Notes: generated from the letters alone by a model not told the origin. A stretch of 64,000 bases of DNA from a virus (IMGVR_UViG_3300007504_000003:62001-126000); one strand, 5' to 3'; positions 10,601 through 18,288 are shown, counted from the first letter of the stretch. A program made the numbers and translations.

Positions 10601-11694
10601 AGGCGTCTGCGAAGCAGAAGCTCCAGGCAGCGGTGAAGGGCCGCAACGAGATGAAGAAGGAGGTGTCCCGCCTCCAGAGCCGTCGGGACACCCTGGAGTC
10701 CGAGCGGCAGCAGAGAGAAGACGCTGCGGCTGCAAAGAAGATGAAGTCTGAGCGAGCCAAGGCTCTACAGGACTTGGTCGGTCAGGTCGGCGGCATGGTG
10801 GATCGTCTGGATGATCCTGGCGGGGATTTCACTGACCCGCTGGAGGTCGGTCAGATGTTCTACAAGGAAATCTCTGGTCTGACCCCAGCAGAATCTCAGA
10901 GCCTCGTCGATCAGATCCAGGACCGAGTCCGGGAGCTTCCGGGAGAGGAGTCCGTTCTCCGGGCAGGGTATGTGGCTGCCCTCGACGCGGTGGAGGTTGC
11001 GTCTATCGTTCGTGGTCAAGAAGTCGCCATTGAGGGGCGTTCCCCGCTGATGCAGATGGCTCACCGTCTTCTGAAGACGGTCGCGAAAATCCCTGGAAAG
11101 GAGGTTGACCTTCTTGGAGTGGGTCGCGGGGTCGGGTCAGGCTCCTGGGTTGGGATTTCGGACCAGATTAAGAACCTCTCCCATGAGGATCTGGTCCGGG
11201 TGGTAGGGGCTGACTCGGACCAACACCCCTTTTCCGGCATGGCGAAGTTCTTGCTGGACTCTGAGGCTCCTGATGAGCGGAAGGCGATGGCTCGCCAATG
11301 GATGCAAGATGCCGCCTTGGACGCTTTTGGTTTGCTCTCCCCGGTGGCAGAGGAGATCGTTCAGGACAGTCGGGATCTGGGTTCCGGAGCGGGTGAGGAA
11401 TTGGTGATAGAGGTGCAGGAGGCATACGCCGGCACCTGGGCTGCCGTGGAGGGTGGGGGCGACAGCGACGACCAAGAAGAGGCCGATCTTTACTCTTTTG
11501 AGGACCCTCTTCAGGAAACCCTGGGGAGCCCGGAGAAGCAGGAGGTCTCGCGCTTGGATAGCCTTCAACGTGTTCTGGACATGCTCCAGAAGCGGTTTGA
11601 GGGGGTTCGTACACGGACTATGAAAGTAATCGAGGCCCTCCTCATTAAGGGGGATCCGGACGTGGGTCCGGTCTCGTTCAACCGAGCAACCTAA
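7657..11694 (+). CDS. Giant multi-domain protein with type IB topoisomerase and zincin domains
   Basis: A 1345-residue protein. Residues 1-150 are an unknown domain. RVAFRYL (156-162) and RVAARYQ (170-176) follow. Residues about 185-425 match DNA topoisomerase IB, which relaxes DNA through a 3'-phosphotyrosine link: Arg252 (RVGND), Lys288 (YVGKSG), Arg348 (DIRG), His398 and Tyr407. The spacings Arg-Lys 36 and His-Tyr 9 are close to the vaccinia enzyme (37 and 9). Residues about 450-525 may be a winged helix. A zincin domain has HEIGH at 655-659. RVAARYL is at 793-799. The rest is a Glu-rich repeat (about 858-905) and coiled coil. It looks like a polyprotein. Confidence 0.8.
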   Translation: MSETCRSAGGSKVLFYIGHRPARPVPKRTSWVDRGQEGPDWVRPWLDSPVQAGVFLTTNPFNVATEHGIMGHVYAYQVPRWVLKEAGGLQRYDHATEVLIPEPLWEHVKFLGKSLDKGAFRQRVLEGQNERAFAPHNLAVGLGEAREVYMRPKPQRVAFRYLQSSDIAERVAARYQKKKEVPKAKGEGTTTVYEYSEGQVQHRNREKAKRIEKLRTGIGKLRAKVKGDLTSSDDKTRLTALAVALMDETYERVGNDQSAKEGHFGVTGWQAKHVKFSGGKATISYVGKSGVRQKKEVTTAKVVSALKRAMKGKSGTTQVLCEGDDCRVLAQDVNGYLKPFNITAKDIRGLHANEEVKTRLKEVRRKGGKLPTDPKKKAEKLKAEFKEALEAAASAVGHQPGTLKSQYLVPGVEQTFLKDGSVSVKHASSRVAIINLNHATDGEKGDHSLRGVAGLISSLTYYERALVQDMLVHDQPIRKGKEGYSLRGHPVMSDAVGELVAAGYLEGEGEVRLSGLFLAKKKLYKKEASLDRAAEAFLSSAPEKWGRADLLAFTRVDPWFQAMTLPSRVAAAGELFGRVLRAGVMDRSHPQAVAWVESFFQRHPALRRYQGIPVLHVSSPGSGSHPEARQTYRGIELYPKFWGHSTEIQDFIFAHEIGHAVRSEWGLAFGVAAAALGIDPWDTPNLPFGQFNQDEAFADSFASYFTDGDVGRRYPAWSRLVEEGLRIRVGKKSPADKEDAEVERLVRPSPKKKPPRKDKRREQIREEDRDTDGDRDTKRDKDMSLNYKDSVSRVAARYLEALRVKTVRVLNTDTGKMENISPERFQRNPGKYKLWRDMSPEEKDKNRLRKKPPVEETPQEEEAEEAPQEEEGGEEGEEEEEEAPQEEEAPQEEEVSQEEEVSQEEESTSDPDTEDYEDVSSLLEEIPESLTPEQKAIRRSELVEAALSVMTNKLAAAEKEVAELEESLDSLLADPATTSKQKASAKQKLQAAVKGRNEMKKEVSRLQSRRDTLESERQQREDAAAAKKMKSERAKALQDLVGQVGGMVDRLDDPGGDFTDPLEVGQMFYKEISGLTPAESQSLVDQIQDRVRELPGEESVLRAGYVAALDAVEVASIVRGQEVAIEGRSPLMQMAHRLLKTVAKIPGKEVDLLGVGRGVGSGSWVGISDQIKNLSHEDLVRVVGADSDQHPFSGMAKFLLDSEAPDERKAMARQWMQDAALDAFGLLSPVAEEIVQDSRDLGSGAGEELVIEVQEAYAGTWAAVEGGGDSDDQEEADLYSFEDPLQETLGSPEKQEVSRLDSLQRVLDMLQKRFEGVRTRTMKVIEALLIKGDPDVGPVSFNRAT
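10228..10375 (+). repeat. Glu-rich tandem repeat inside the topoisomerase-zincin gene
   Basis: Short repeats of (A/V)(P/S)QEEE with runs of Glu, encoded by GAGGAAGAG-type units. They form an acidic low-complexity linker between the RVAARYL region and the C-terminal coiled coil. The near-identical codons suggest recent slippage. Confidence 0.85.
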
Positions 11695-11758
11695 TCTTCT
11701 AAAGGGGCTCGGGAGTTAGGTCTGCGGGTACTCAGACCGCCCTCCGTAAATAACTGCG

Positions 11759-11786
11759 GGTAACTTTGGCGGTATTCTCCTTATAG
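11759..11786 (+). promoter_or_regulatory. Candidate phage promoter upstream of the head module
   Basis: GGTAACTTT begins the element and TTATAG ends it exactly 28 bases later, the same spacing as in the other copies described in this window. It lies 67 bases upstream of the 11854 gene, in a 159-base gap after the long upstream operon. A second TATA-like stretch (CTCTATAGG) follows at about 11791-11799. Confidence 0.5.
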
Positions 11787-11853
11787 CCCTCTCTATAGGT
11801 CAGACAGCAGTAAACCCCTGCTTGCGTATGAGCATGACCTGTGGAGATAGCAA

Positions 11854-12363
11854 ATGGCGAAGCTGACCCTTGCGGGTGCTAAGCGAGTCACGGCTGATAT
11901 GGAGCGGATCGCTGAGGTTGTTCAGCGTGAGTTTGCTGTTCTCGGGATTCCCGAGAAGGTGGCGATGGATTACGCCTATCGGACAGACCTCCTTTCGGAT
12001 CGGATTGAGAAGGTCGCAGCGGACAACGCAGCGTCTATCGCTCCGGATGAGATCGGGGAGATCAAGCCCGGTCCTGAGGAGATGGAGTCGGACGAGTCCT
12101 ATATGAAGGGGCAGTTCACTCAGGTGGACAACGAGGAGCTGAGCCGCAAGCAAGAGTCGGGTCGGCTTGCTCGCCTCAAGGAGCTACAGGCGTCCCTGGC
12201 GACACTCCAGGGGGAGATTCAAGTTCTCCAGGCCGGTTCAGAGGATTCTGAGAAGAAGGAAGCTGCGGCGGAGCCTGTTGAGGAGAAGGAAGCTTCCACT
12301 CCTCCCACGGAGAAGGAGGCTTCCGAAGCCCCTTTTAGCCACGGCTACAACCTCTTCGCCTGA
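11854..12363 (+). CDS. Hypothetical coiled-coil protein ending HGYNLFA
   Basis: A 169-residue, mostly helical protein. The middle (LKELQASLATLQGEIQVLQ) is a coiled coil and the next part is Glu/Ala-rich. The C-terminal HGYNLFA peptide looks like a conserved docking or processing tail. It is the first gene after the promoter-like gap and precedes the prohead protease, so a head-assembly role is likely but inferred. The ATG follows GGAGATAG. I do not recognise the family. Confidence 0.75.
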   Translation: MAKLTLAGAKRVTADMERIAEVVQREFAVLGIPEKVAMDYAYRTDLLSDRIEKVAADNAASIAPDEIGEIKPGPEEMESDESYMKGQFTQVDNEELSRKQESGRLARLKELQASLATLQGEIQVLQAGSEDSEKKEAAAEPVEEKEASTPPTEKEASEAPFSHGYNLFA

Positions 12364-12372
12364 GTTCTACGG

Positions 12373-12888
12373 ATGGTCCGTTCCGCCCTCGATTACCAGT
12401 CTCTTGCTCGCGATTTCAGCGAGGGAGACATGGTGTCCGTGGTCCGGACCCCAAACTCTCGGGGTCGGGTGACCGAGGTCTACCAGGGGATCGGGATGGT
12501 TGACGTGAAGTTCCCCACGGGGACTATCCGTTACCCGGTGGAAGACCTCATGCGGCTGGACCAGAGCAACGCGGAGGTGGCTCCTCCGAAGGACCGGGAA
12601 GCGTCCCGTGCCCCCAACCCGGAGAGGGTTGCTAAGGCGTTTGCTCGTAAGGCGATCTATTGGGCTTCCCGAGATCGCCAGTACCGGGCAACCAGGGGCG
12701 AGCAAGACTCTCGCAGCTACGCCTGTCCTCGGTGCGGTTCGTCCCTGAAAGCCATGATCTACAAGCGGGAAGAGGGCCGGAGCCAGCGGCTCTATGGCTG
12801 CTCTGGGCACGAGTGCTCGTTCTTGATCAAGCCCACAGCCATCCATGGGTGTCACCTCAATGGTTGTGATGAGGAGGCTGGGCTCTGA
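12373..12888 (+). CDS. Zinc-ribbon protein in the head module
   Basis: A 171-residue protein. The N-terminal 60 residues look like a small SH3-like beta domain (EGDMVSVVRTPNSRGRV). The C-terminal part has a zinc ribbon, CPRCG near residue 118 and a second Cys pair within YGCSGHECSF. The segment YWASRDRQYRATRG separates them. Its stop overlaps the ATG of the prohead protease, so it is coupled to it. The function is unknown; metal-dependent binding to nucleic acid or to a head protein is possible. Confidence 0.7.
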   Translation: MVRSALDYQSLARDFSEGDMVSVVRTPNSRGRVTEVYQGIGMVDVKFPTGTIRYPVEDLMRLDQSNAEVAPPKDREASRAPNPERVAKAFARKAIYWASRDRQYRATRGEQDSRSYACPRCGSSLKAMIYKREEGRSQRLYGCSGHECSFLIKPTAIHGCHLNGCDEEAGL

Positions 12889-15800
12889 TGGCTTTCCGTA
12901 AGTTCGCCAACGCCAGGGTCACACACCCGCGAATCTCTTCCCGGGGCTGGGGTCGGGTGCGGACTGCGGCTCGGAAGAAGGGCGGCGCGTCCCCGATTGC
13001 CTCTCATGATCTCGCCTCTCGGGCGTCAGAGATTCTCGGGGAGCGGTTCGACCCTGATCGGTATCTCCTCTCCCACGCTACGATCGTGGCTTCGGTGGAT
13101 GTGGAGGAGGTCCAGGGCGCCAAGCTGGGCAAGGTGCGGGTGGGCAGCAAGACCATCGATCGTCGATGGGGTGCTTACTACATCAATCCGGCGTGCTCTG
13201 ATCTGGTCAACAACAACGGGGATGCGTGGTCGAGGAAGGTGCTCCTGGCGAGCTACCCCACGTTCATTGGTTCCCACAACTTCTGCTTCGCGGCTGGTAC
13301 CGGCATTCTCCTGTCGGATGGCACTTACAAGGCTATCGAGGAAGTCCAGGTGGGGGACCGTGTGGTAACCCATACGGGTGCTTGTCAGGCAGTAACTCAT
13401 AAGTTCGAGCGGGATTACGAAGGGGACATTCACGCTATCGGATTCGACCGATTTAAGGATCCGGTGTTGGTGACGGGCAACCATCCCTTCCGAGGGATTC
13501 AAGTCTCTTCGGCACCCGTCAAACCACGGTCAGGTTCCAAGGCGTCCAGCACTACCCGTTATTACAAAGATCAGGTGGCTAAGGCTCTACGGGGCGACAA
13601 GCACTCTCTCAAGGATTTCAAGGCTGAATCCACTTGGGTTCGTGCTGATCAGATGCGGGTAGGGGACCGGGTTCTGGGTCCCGTCCGAGAGGCTGGCACT
13701 CATTCGGATCCGGGCCTAGCTGAGTTGCTAGGGTACTACTTGGCTGAGGGATGCCCTTTGTCTCCGAGTTCGGATCAGGGCTTCGTGCTCGCCTTCGGGC
13801 ACCACGAAGTTGATCTGGCTCGCCGTGCTGAGTCTCTGGCTTACGCAGTGCTGAACCCAAGCTCCGTGACGGTGGCTACGGTTCAGACCGGCATTCAAGT
13901 GCGGGTATACTCCGCGGAGGCATCCCGTCGAATGGTGTCCCTGGGCGGGCACCGGGCTGCGGATAAGCGGCTGTCGGAAGAGGTTTTCTCCTGGGATGAG
14001 GAGTCCTTGCTCCGTCTCCTGGCCGCTTGGTTGGCTGGGGACGGGAACCTCCATAAGGCCACCCTTCGTCTGCGTGGAACCACCACCTCTGAAGCTCTCG
14101 CTCAGCAAATGCAGCGGGTGGCTGAGCTGGCTGGTGTCAAGTCTTTTGTTATGTTTGAGCCCCAGAAGATTGGGGAAGTCCAGAGTCGTGTTGTGATGAC
14201 CATCGGGGGCGAAGATAGGTCCTTTGATGTAGTTCCTCGTCACCACGTCTGGACGCTGGTTGTCTCCAAGGGCTCTACTTCGCAAGTGGCTTCGGCAACC
14301 CCAAGGTGGGGCACCCCGTTGTTTGATGCGACGGCGAAGCGGAAGCGGTCGGAGTTGGCTTGGTGGGGTGGCTGCCGCACTCATCGAGTGGCTTCTAATG
14401 AGACTCTTCCTTTCCGTGGAAAGGTCTACAATATTGAGGTCGAGGGCGATCACAGCTACGTTATCGATTACGGAATCGCAGTACATAACTGCGAGCATGT
14501 CCAGGTAGAGGAGCTGTCCAAGGGCAGGATTATCGACGCCGCCGCGAGGGATATCGGTCGGTCGGTCTACGTGGATATTCTGGTCGCGACTGACCGGAAG
14601 CACACCCAGCTTGTCACGGATATTGAATCCGGGAAGATGGGCACGCTCTCGATGGGCTGCACAACCCAGACGACTCAGTGTACGAAGTGCGGCAACGTCG
14701 CCGTGGATGACACGGATACCTGCGACTGCATCCGGTACCACAAACTCGATACCTTCTACGACAGTCAAGGTCAGCGTCGAGTCATCGCGGAGCTGTGTTT
14801 CCCTCCTGGCATCCGAGTCTCAATCGGAGATGGGAGTCGGGTAGCCATTGAGGATCTCCAAGTTGGGGATGTGGTTCTCTCCCACACGGGGCACCGACGT
14901 GAGGTCGTTGAGATTTTCGAGCGGGACTTTGATGGTGATCTGGTAGCCTTGGACTTGGTGGGTCTCCCGCAAACGCTACGGAGCACCCCCAACCACCCCT
15001 TCTGGGTTATCAGCCAGAATGATGTGTGTGCCTGTGGTTGCGGCATCAAGCTTAAGAGCGTCCGCAAGACCTTTGCACGGGGGGAATATACTCGTAAGTA
15101 TGCCCCAGGGCACAACCCTACGAATGTCGTGTCCTTGGATGCGCCCTCTTTTGACTTTGTCGAAGCCGGGAACGTGAGGGTTGGGGACATGGTGGCGATG
15201 CCGGCCCCGCAGGGTGTGGTGGTTCCGGAGGATGTGGATGAGGACAGGGCACGGCTCCTGGGATGGTTCTTGGCTGAGGGCTGCTACATCAAGAAGGATG
15301 GGCAGCGGGTGGGCATTCAACTCACCCTTAATGCAGAGGATGAGGTGGGTGTTGCGGAAGCCCTGGCTTCCCTCCTGAGCAAGTGCTTTACTCCCGAGTT
15401 CAACCTCCAGAAGGCCACGAAGGTCCGGCTGTTGGAAGCTCTGGCGATCCCCGCAACGACTCGACAGGTTTCTCGTAGATTGGGGTTGCGAGAGAAGACA
15501 ATTCAACTGGCTTTGTCGGGGCTCAGGTCAGAGGGACTCGTTTCGAGTCGGAGGCTTCGTGCTTCGGAGAAGACGCAATTCGGGGCCTCCGGGACCAACG
15601 CTCTCGTGTGGGAGCGGCTGAGTGGTGCTCCGGCTGATTGGTTTAATCTAGCCCGGGTTCATTGCTTTGACCGGGTTGCGGAGCCCGGCAAGAAGTTGGT
15701 CGTCTGCTATACGAACCGAAGTGCTGCCGACTGGTTCTATAAGCACGCCGGGGAGTATTCCGGTTCCAAGAGGCTCTCGGAGGATGCAATTCTCTGGCCC

Positions 15801-16949
15801 AAAACCCTGCAAGCATCGATGCTTCGATCTTACCTCTGGGGGGACGGCACCGTTGACACCCGAGGTCGCCATTCTGTGTCGTCCGTGTCGGAGACCCTGA
15901 TCAGCCAGATGCAAGTGGTGGCTGCTCGGTGTGGTTTCTGGACCCGACGGCAAGTGATTTTCGAGGGTCAATGTGTAGAGCTTCAGCAAGTCGTCAACGG
16001 GACAGCGGTGCCTGTTGGGTCTGACGGATTCCGTGCTCGTCATGAACTGCACATCCAGCCTTCTGATGAGGCCACGGCGTTTTTCGGATTGACTGAGGTT
16101 GGTAGTCGAGGTTTGACCCCGGCATGGCGTACCCATGAGGGGTACATGCTGTACCGGGTCCGGGATGTGTGGACGGAGTCCTATAAGGGGAAGGTTCACA
16201 ACATCGCAGTGGACACCGATCATTCGTATCTGGCGGAAGGGATTGCCGTACATAATTGCGGGCATCATTCCCTGGATGACACTGGCGGAGTGGTGTTCAT
16301 TGAGGCTTCCTGGGTGGGGAATCCTGCGTTCAAGGGAGCCGTTCTCCGGAACGTTCTTTCTCCTACTCAGGCGATTCCCCACAACAAGACTCTCCAAGAT
16401 GTGCTCTCCTCTCCTCCCCCGACCTGGACTGAGGGGGGGATGCCGCGAGCGGCGGCTCTAGCCTTCGACTTCGGTGATCCGGAGGATGGCGAGGAAGAGC
16501 AGGATTCTCCGAAGTCCCCTGCGCGTCCCTTGGACAAGACCAAGGAGAAGCTCAAGGAGAAGCTCATCAAGGATGTTCGTGAGGACATTGAGAAGGATTT
16601 GGAGGACGAGAAGCCTCCATCCTCGGATGAAGTCCACACCAACGACAATCTTCACAAGCAAGCTCAGGAGCGGGTAGAGAGGGTTCTCCTCCGTACCGCG
16701 AGTTCCGAGACCGATCTCATCAACAAGGTCGCTCTTCTGGATGCTGAGTTTGGCTGTGTTCAGCCTCGGGACACCTACCTGACTGCCCTCCGGGTTGGAG
16801 GGCAGGCATACCGCGACAACCCGGCTCGCTTCCTCTTGGCGTGTCAGGATCACACGGGACGCCGCTTTGGTATCCCAGAAGTCAAGGTGTTCCGACGCCT
16901 TGGAAGTCTCCTCTCCCTGCTGGAGAGCCCCCCCAACAAGACCCCCTAG
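12888..16949 (+). CDS. Prohead (capsid maturation) protease interrupted by two inteins
   Basis: The 1353-residue product contains two inteins (residues 133-534 and 637-1123); removing them leaves an extein of about 464 residues. The extein resembles the herpesvirus-assemblin-type prohead proteases that cut scaffold and head proteins: a GSHNF-CEH motif with His130 or His537 as candidate catalytic His, and TLSMGC with Ser588. A four-Cys zinc site (CTKCG..CDC) follows the Ser. The C-terminal part is acidic and helical, as expected for a scaffold-interacting tail. It lies directly before the scaffold and capsid genes. Intein 1 sits within the catalytic His motif, so protease activity should need splicing. 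Confidence 0.85.
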   Translation: MAFRKFANARVTHPRISSRGWGRVRTAARKKGGASPIASHDLASRASEILGERFDPDRYLLSHATIVASVDVEEVQGAKLGKVRVGSKTIDRRWGAYYINPACSDLVNNNGDAWSRKVLLASYPTFIGSHNFCFAAGTGILLSDGTYKAIEEVQVGDRVVTHTGACQAVTHKFERDYEGDIHAIGFDRFKDPVLVTGNHPFRGIQVSSAPVKPRSGSKASSTTRYYKDQVAKALRGDKHSLKDFKAESTWVRADQMRVGDRVLGPVREAGTHSDPGLAELLGYYLAEGCPLSPSSDQGFVLAFGHHEVDLARRAESLAYAVLNPSSVTVATVQTGIQVRVYSAEASRRMVSLGGHRAADKRLSEEVFSWDEESLLRLLAAWLAGDGNLHKATLRLRGTTTSEALAQQMQRVAELAGVKSFVMFEPQKIGEVQSRVVMTIGGEDRSFDVVPRHHVWTLVVSKGSTSQVASATPRWGTPLFDATAKRKRSELAWWGGCRTHRVASNETLPFRGKVYNIEVEGDHSYVIDYGIAVHNCEHVQVEELSKGRIIDAAARDIGRSVYVDILVATDRKHTQLVTDIESGKMGTLSMGCTTQTTQCTKCGNVAVDDTDTCDCIRYHKLDTFYDSQGQRRVIAELCFPPGIRVSIGDGSRVAIEDLQVGDVVLSHTGHRREVVEIFERDFDGDLVALDLVGLPQTLRSTPNHPFWVISQNDVCACGCGIKLKSVRKTFARGEYTRKYAPGHNPTNVVSLDAPSFDFVEAGNVRVGDMVAMPAPQGVVVPEDVDEDRARLLGWFLAEGCYIKKDGQRVGIQLTLNAEDEVGVAEALASLLSKCFTPEFNLQKATKVRLLEALAIPATTRQVSRRLGLREKTIQLALSGLRSEGLVSSRRLRASEKTQFGASGTNALVWERLSGAPADWFNLARVHCFDRVAEPGKKLVVCYTNRSAADWFYKHAGEYSGSKRLSEDAILWPKTLQASMLRSYLWGDGTVDTRGRHSVSSVSETLISQMQVVAARCGFWTRRQVIFEGQCVELQQVVNGTAVPVGSDGFRARHELHIQPSDEATAFFGLTEVGSRGLTPAWRTHEGYMLYRVRDVWTESYKGKVHNIAVDTDHSYLAEGIAVHNCGHHSLDDTGGVVFIEASWVGNPAFKGAVLRNVLSPTQAIPHNKTLQDVLSSPPPTWTEGGMPRAAALAFDFGDPEDGEEEQDSPKSPARPLDKTKEKLKEKLIKDVREDIEKDLEDEKPPSSDEVHTNDNLHKQAQERVERVLLRTASSETDLINKVALLDAEFGCVQPRDTYLTALRVGGQAYRDNPARFLLACQDHTGRRFGIPEVKVFRRLGSLLSLLESPPNKTP
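13284..14489 (+). mobile_element. Intein 1 with LAGLIDADG endonuclease domain
   Basis: Residues 133-534 of the protease gene, 402 residues. It starts with Cys (CFAAGTGILLSDG), has a block B with GNHPF, and ends with KVYNIEVEGDHSY and the terminal VHN before an extein Cys. Two LAGLIDADG-type helices are LLGYYLAEG and LLAAWLAGDG, so it may encode an active homing endonuclease. The insertion point is between Phe and Cys of the His active-site motif of the host protein. Confidence 0.93.
14796..16256 (+). mobile_element. Intein 2 with LAGLIDADG, zinc-like and winged-helix insertions
   Basis: Residues 637-1123, 487 residues. It begins CFPPGI, has PNHPF in block B and ends KVHNIAVDTDHSYL and VHN before an extein Cys. 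Endonuclease helices are LLGWFLAEG and LRSYLWGDG. Two extra parts are absent from intein 1: a CACGCG..GH zinc-like module near residue 705 and a winged-helix segment (VSRRLGLREKTIQLALSGL) between the two LAGLIDADG helices. The termini of the two inteins are clearly related. Confidence 0.93.
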
Positions 16950-16959
16950 GAGTCTACTC

Positions 16960-18276
16960 ATGTCCAAGCGACAGCGCATGACCCAGAAGCAGGGCGAGGA
17001 CAAGGCCGCCGCTCTGCCTCCTGCACAGCCCACTGAGAGCGGTTGGCACCCCGCCCACCAGTCCGAGGATCCGGGCCTCCACGACTACGAGAACGGCGAC
17101 ACTTCCAAGTGGAAGGAAGACGTAGCTCAGCCCCCCTACCCCGAGGGTAAGCCCCCCGCCCAGCCCTCCGAGAGTGGCTGGCACCCCGCGGAGAAAGCCG
17201 CCGCGGATCAGATCCGCGTCGCCGCTACGGAGAAGGCTGCCAAGTGCATCCGGTTGGCTGAAGCCATGCTCCCCCCCGGCACCGACACCGCCGCGATCGA
17301 GGATCAGGCCCTCACCTTCATGGACATGGCCGACACGGCGATCGATCAGAGCCTCAGCCGCCTCGCGGCCGATGAGGAAGAGGAGGAAGAGGTGGATGAG
17401 GGCAAGAAGGCGGAGACCCAGGTCACCGCGTCGGACCAGAAGATCGCGGAGCTGACCTCCCTGGTCCAGAGCCTCGCGGCTTCCGTCCAGGGTCTCATGA
17501 CTGCGAAGAAGGCCGAGGTCGCTCCCGCGGCGGTCGAGACCCCCGTCGAGAAGAAGGCCGAGGAGGTCGATTCCGACGAGGCTCTCCTCAAGAAGATGCT
17601 GGCGGAAGAGGCGGCTCGCCCCGATCCCGATGAGGCCCTCCTTCAGCAGATGCTCGCTGAAGAGAAGGCCGCTTCGGATCCCGATGAGGTTCTGCTTCAG
17701 CAGATGCTCGCGGAGGAGACCGCTGGGAAGAAGGCCGAGATCGATCCCGATGAGGCCCTCCTTCAGCAGATGCTCGCGGAAGAGGAGGATGACTCCGACG
17801 ACGACAGCGAGGATGACTCCGACGATGACAGCGGGGAGTCCGACGACGACGCCGGGAAGAAGGCCGAGGAGGTCGCTGAGACCGGCAAGGCTGCCGAGGA
17901 GGCTGACAAGGCTGCCTGCGGTGAGATGGCGGACATGGGCCTGGACGATCTGCTCGCGGAGCCCGAGGAAGAGGACATGCTCGACATGGGCATGGCCGAG
18001 GACCCGATGGGCCTCATGAGCGACGAGGTCCCCTACCCTGAGGATGACTCGGTGCTCTCCGCCATCTTCGCGGAGGAGGCCCGCTCCTCGATGGGCCTGG
18101 AGTCCGACTCCACCGCCGCGGACACCATCAACAAGGCCGCCGCTCAGACCCCCCGCCCCCGCAAGGCGTCCAAGGGTCCGAAGACCGTGGGTGCTCAGGT
18201 CCGCACCGCGTCCGCGGACGTGGACCTGGAAGGTCTCTGGGAGACCAAGCCCGATATCAGTCAGGTGTTCTCCTGA
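16960..18276 (+). CDS. Acidic scaffolding-type head protein with 14-residue repeats
   Basis: A 438-residue, strongly acidic and Ala-rich protein between the prohead protease and the capsid genes, the usual place of the scaffold. The ATG at 16960 lies ten bases after the protease stop; the longer upstream frame overlaps the protease and is not used. The N-terminus has two ESGWHPA motifs. Residues about 204-275 hold four copies of DPDEALLQQMLAEE. The C-terminal VRTASADVDLEGLW segment is basic then hydrophobic and may bind the capsid protein. Codons are mostly C- or G-ending, as in the capsid gene, which fits high expression. Confidence 0.8.
   Translation: MSKRQRMTQKQGEDKAAALPPAQPTESGWHPAHQSEDPGLHDYENGDTSKWKEDVAQPPYPEGKPPAQPSESGWHPAEKAAADQIRVAATEKAAKCIRLAEAMLPPGTDTAAIEDQALTFMDMADTAIDQSLSRLAADEEEEEEVDEGKKAETQVTASDQKIAELTSLVQSLAASVQGLMTAKKAEVAPAAVETPVEKKAEEVDSDEALLKKMLAEEAARPDPDEALLQQMLAEEKAASDPDEVLLQQMLAEETAGKKAEIDPDEALLQQMLAEEEDDSDDDSEDDSDDDSGESDDDAGKKAEEVAETGKAAEEADKAACGEMADMGLDDLLAEPEEEDMLDMGMAEDPMGLMSDEVPYPEDDSVLSAIFAEEARSSMGLESDSTAADTINKAAAQTPRPRKASKGPKTVGAQVRTASADVDLEGLWETKPDISQVFS
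17569..17784 (+). repeat. Four imperfect copies of a DPDEALLQQMLAEE-coding repeat
   Basis: Copies of about 42 bases begin near 17569, 17623, 17677 and 17743, separated by variable linkers rich in Ala, Lys and Glu codons. The first copy differs most (SDEALLKKMLAEE). The helices may mediate scaffold self-assembly. Confidence 0.9.
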
Positions 18277-18288
18277 TTTGATTGCGTC

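Noticed and set aside
13728-14768. A 346-residue minus-strand frame opposite intein 1
   Set aside because: The plus strand has all intein and LAGLIDADG motifs in frame; the minus frame has none.
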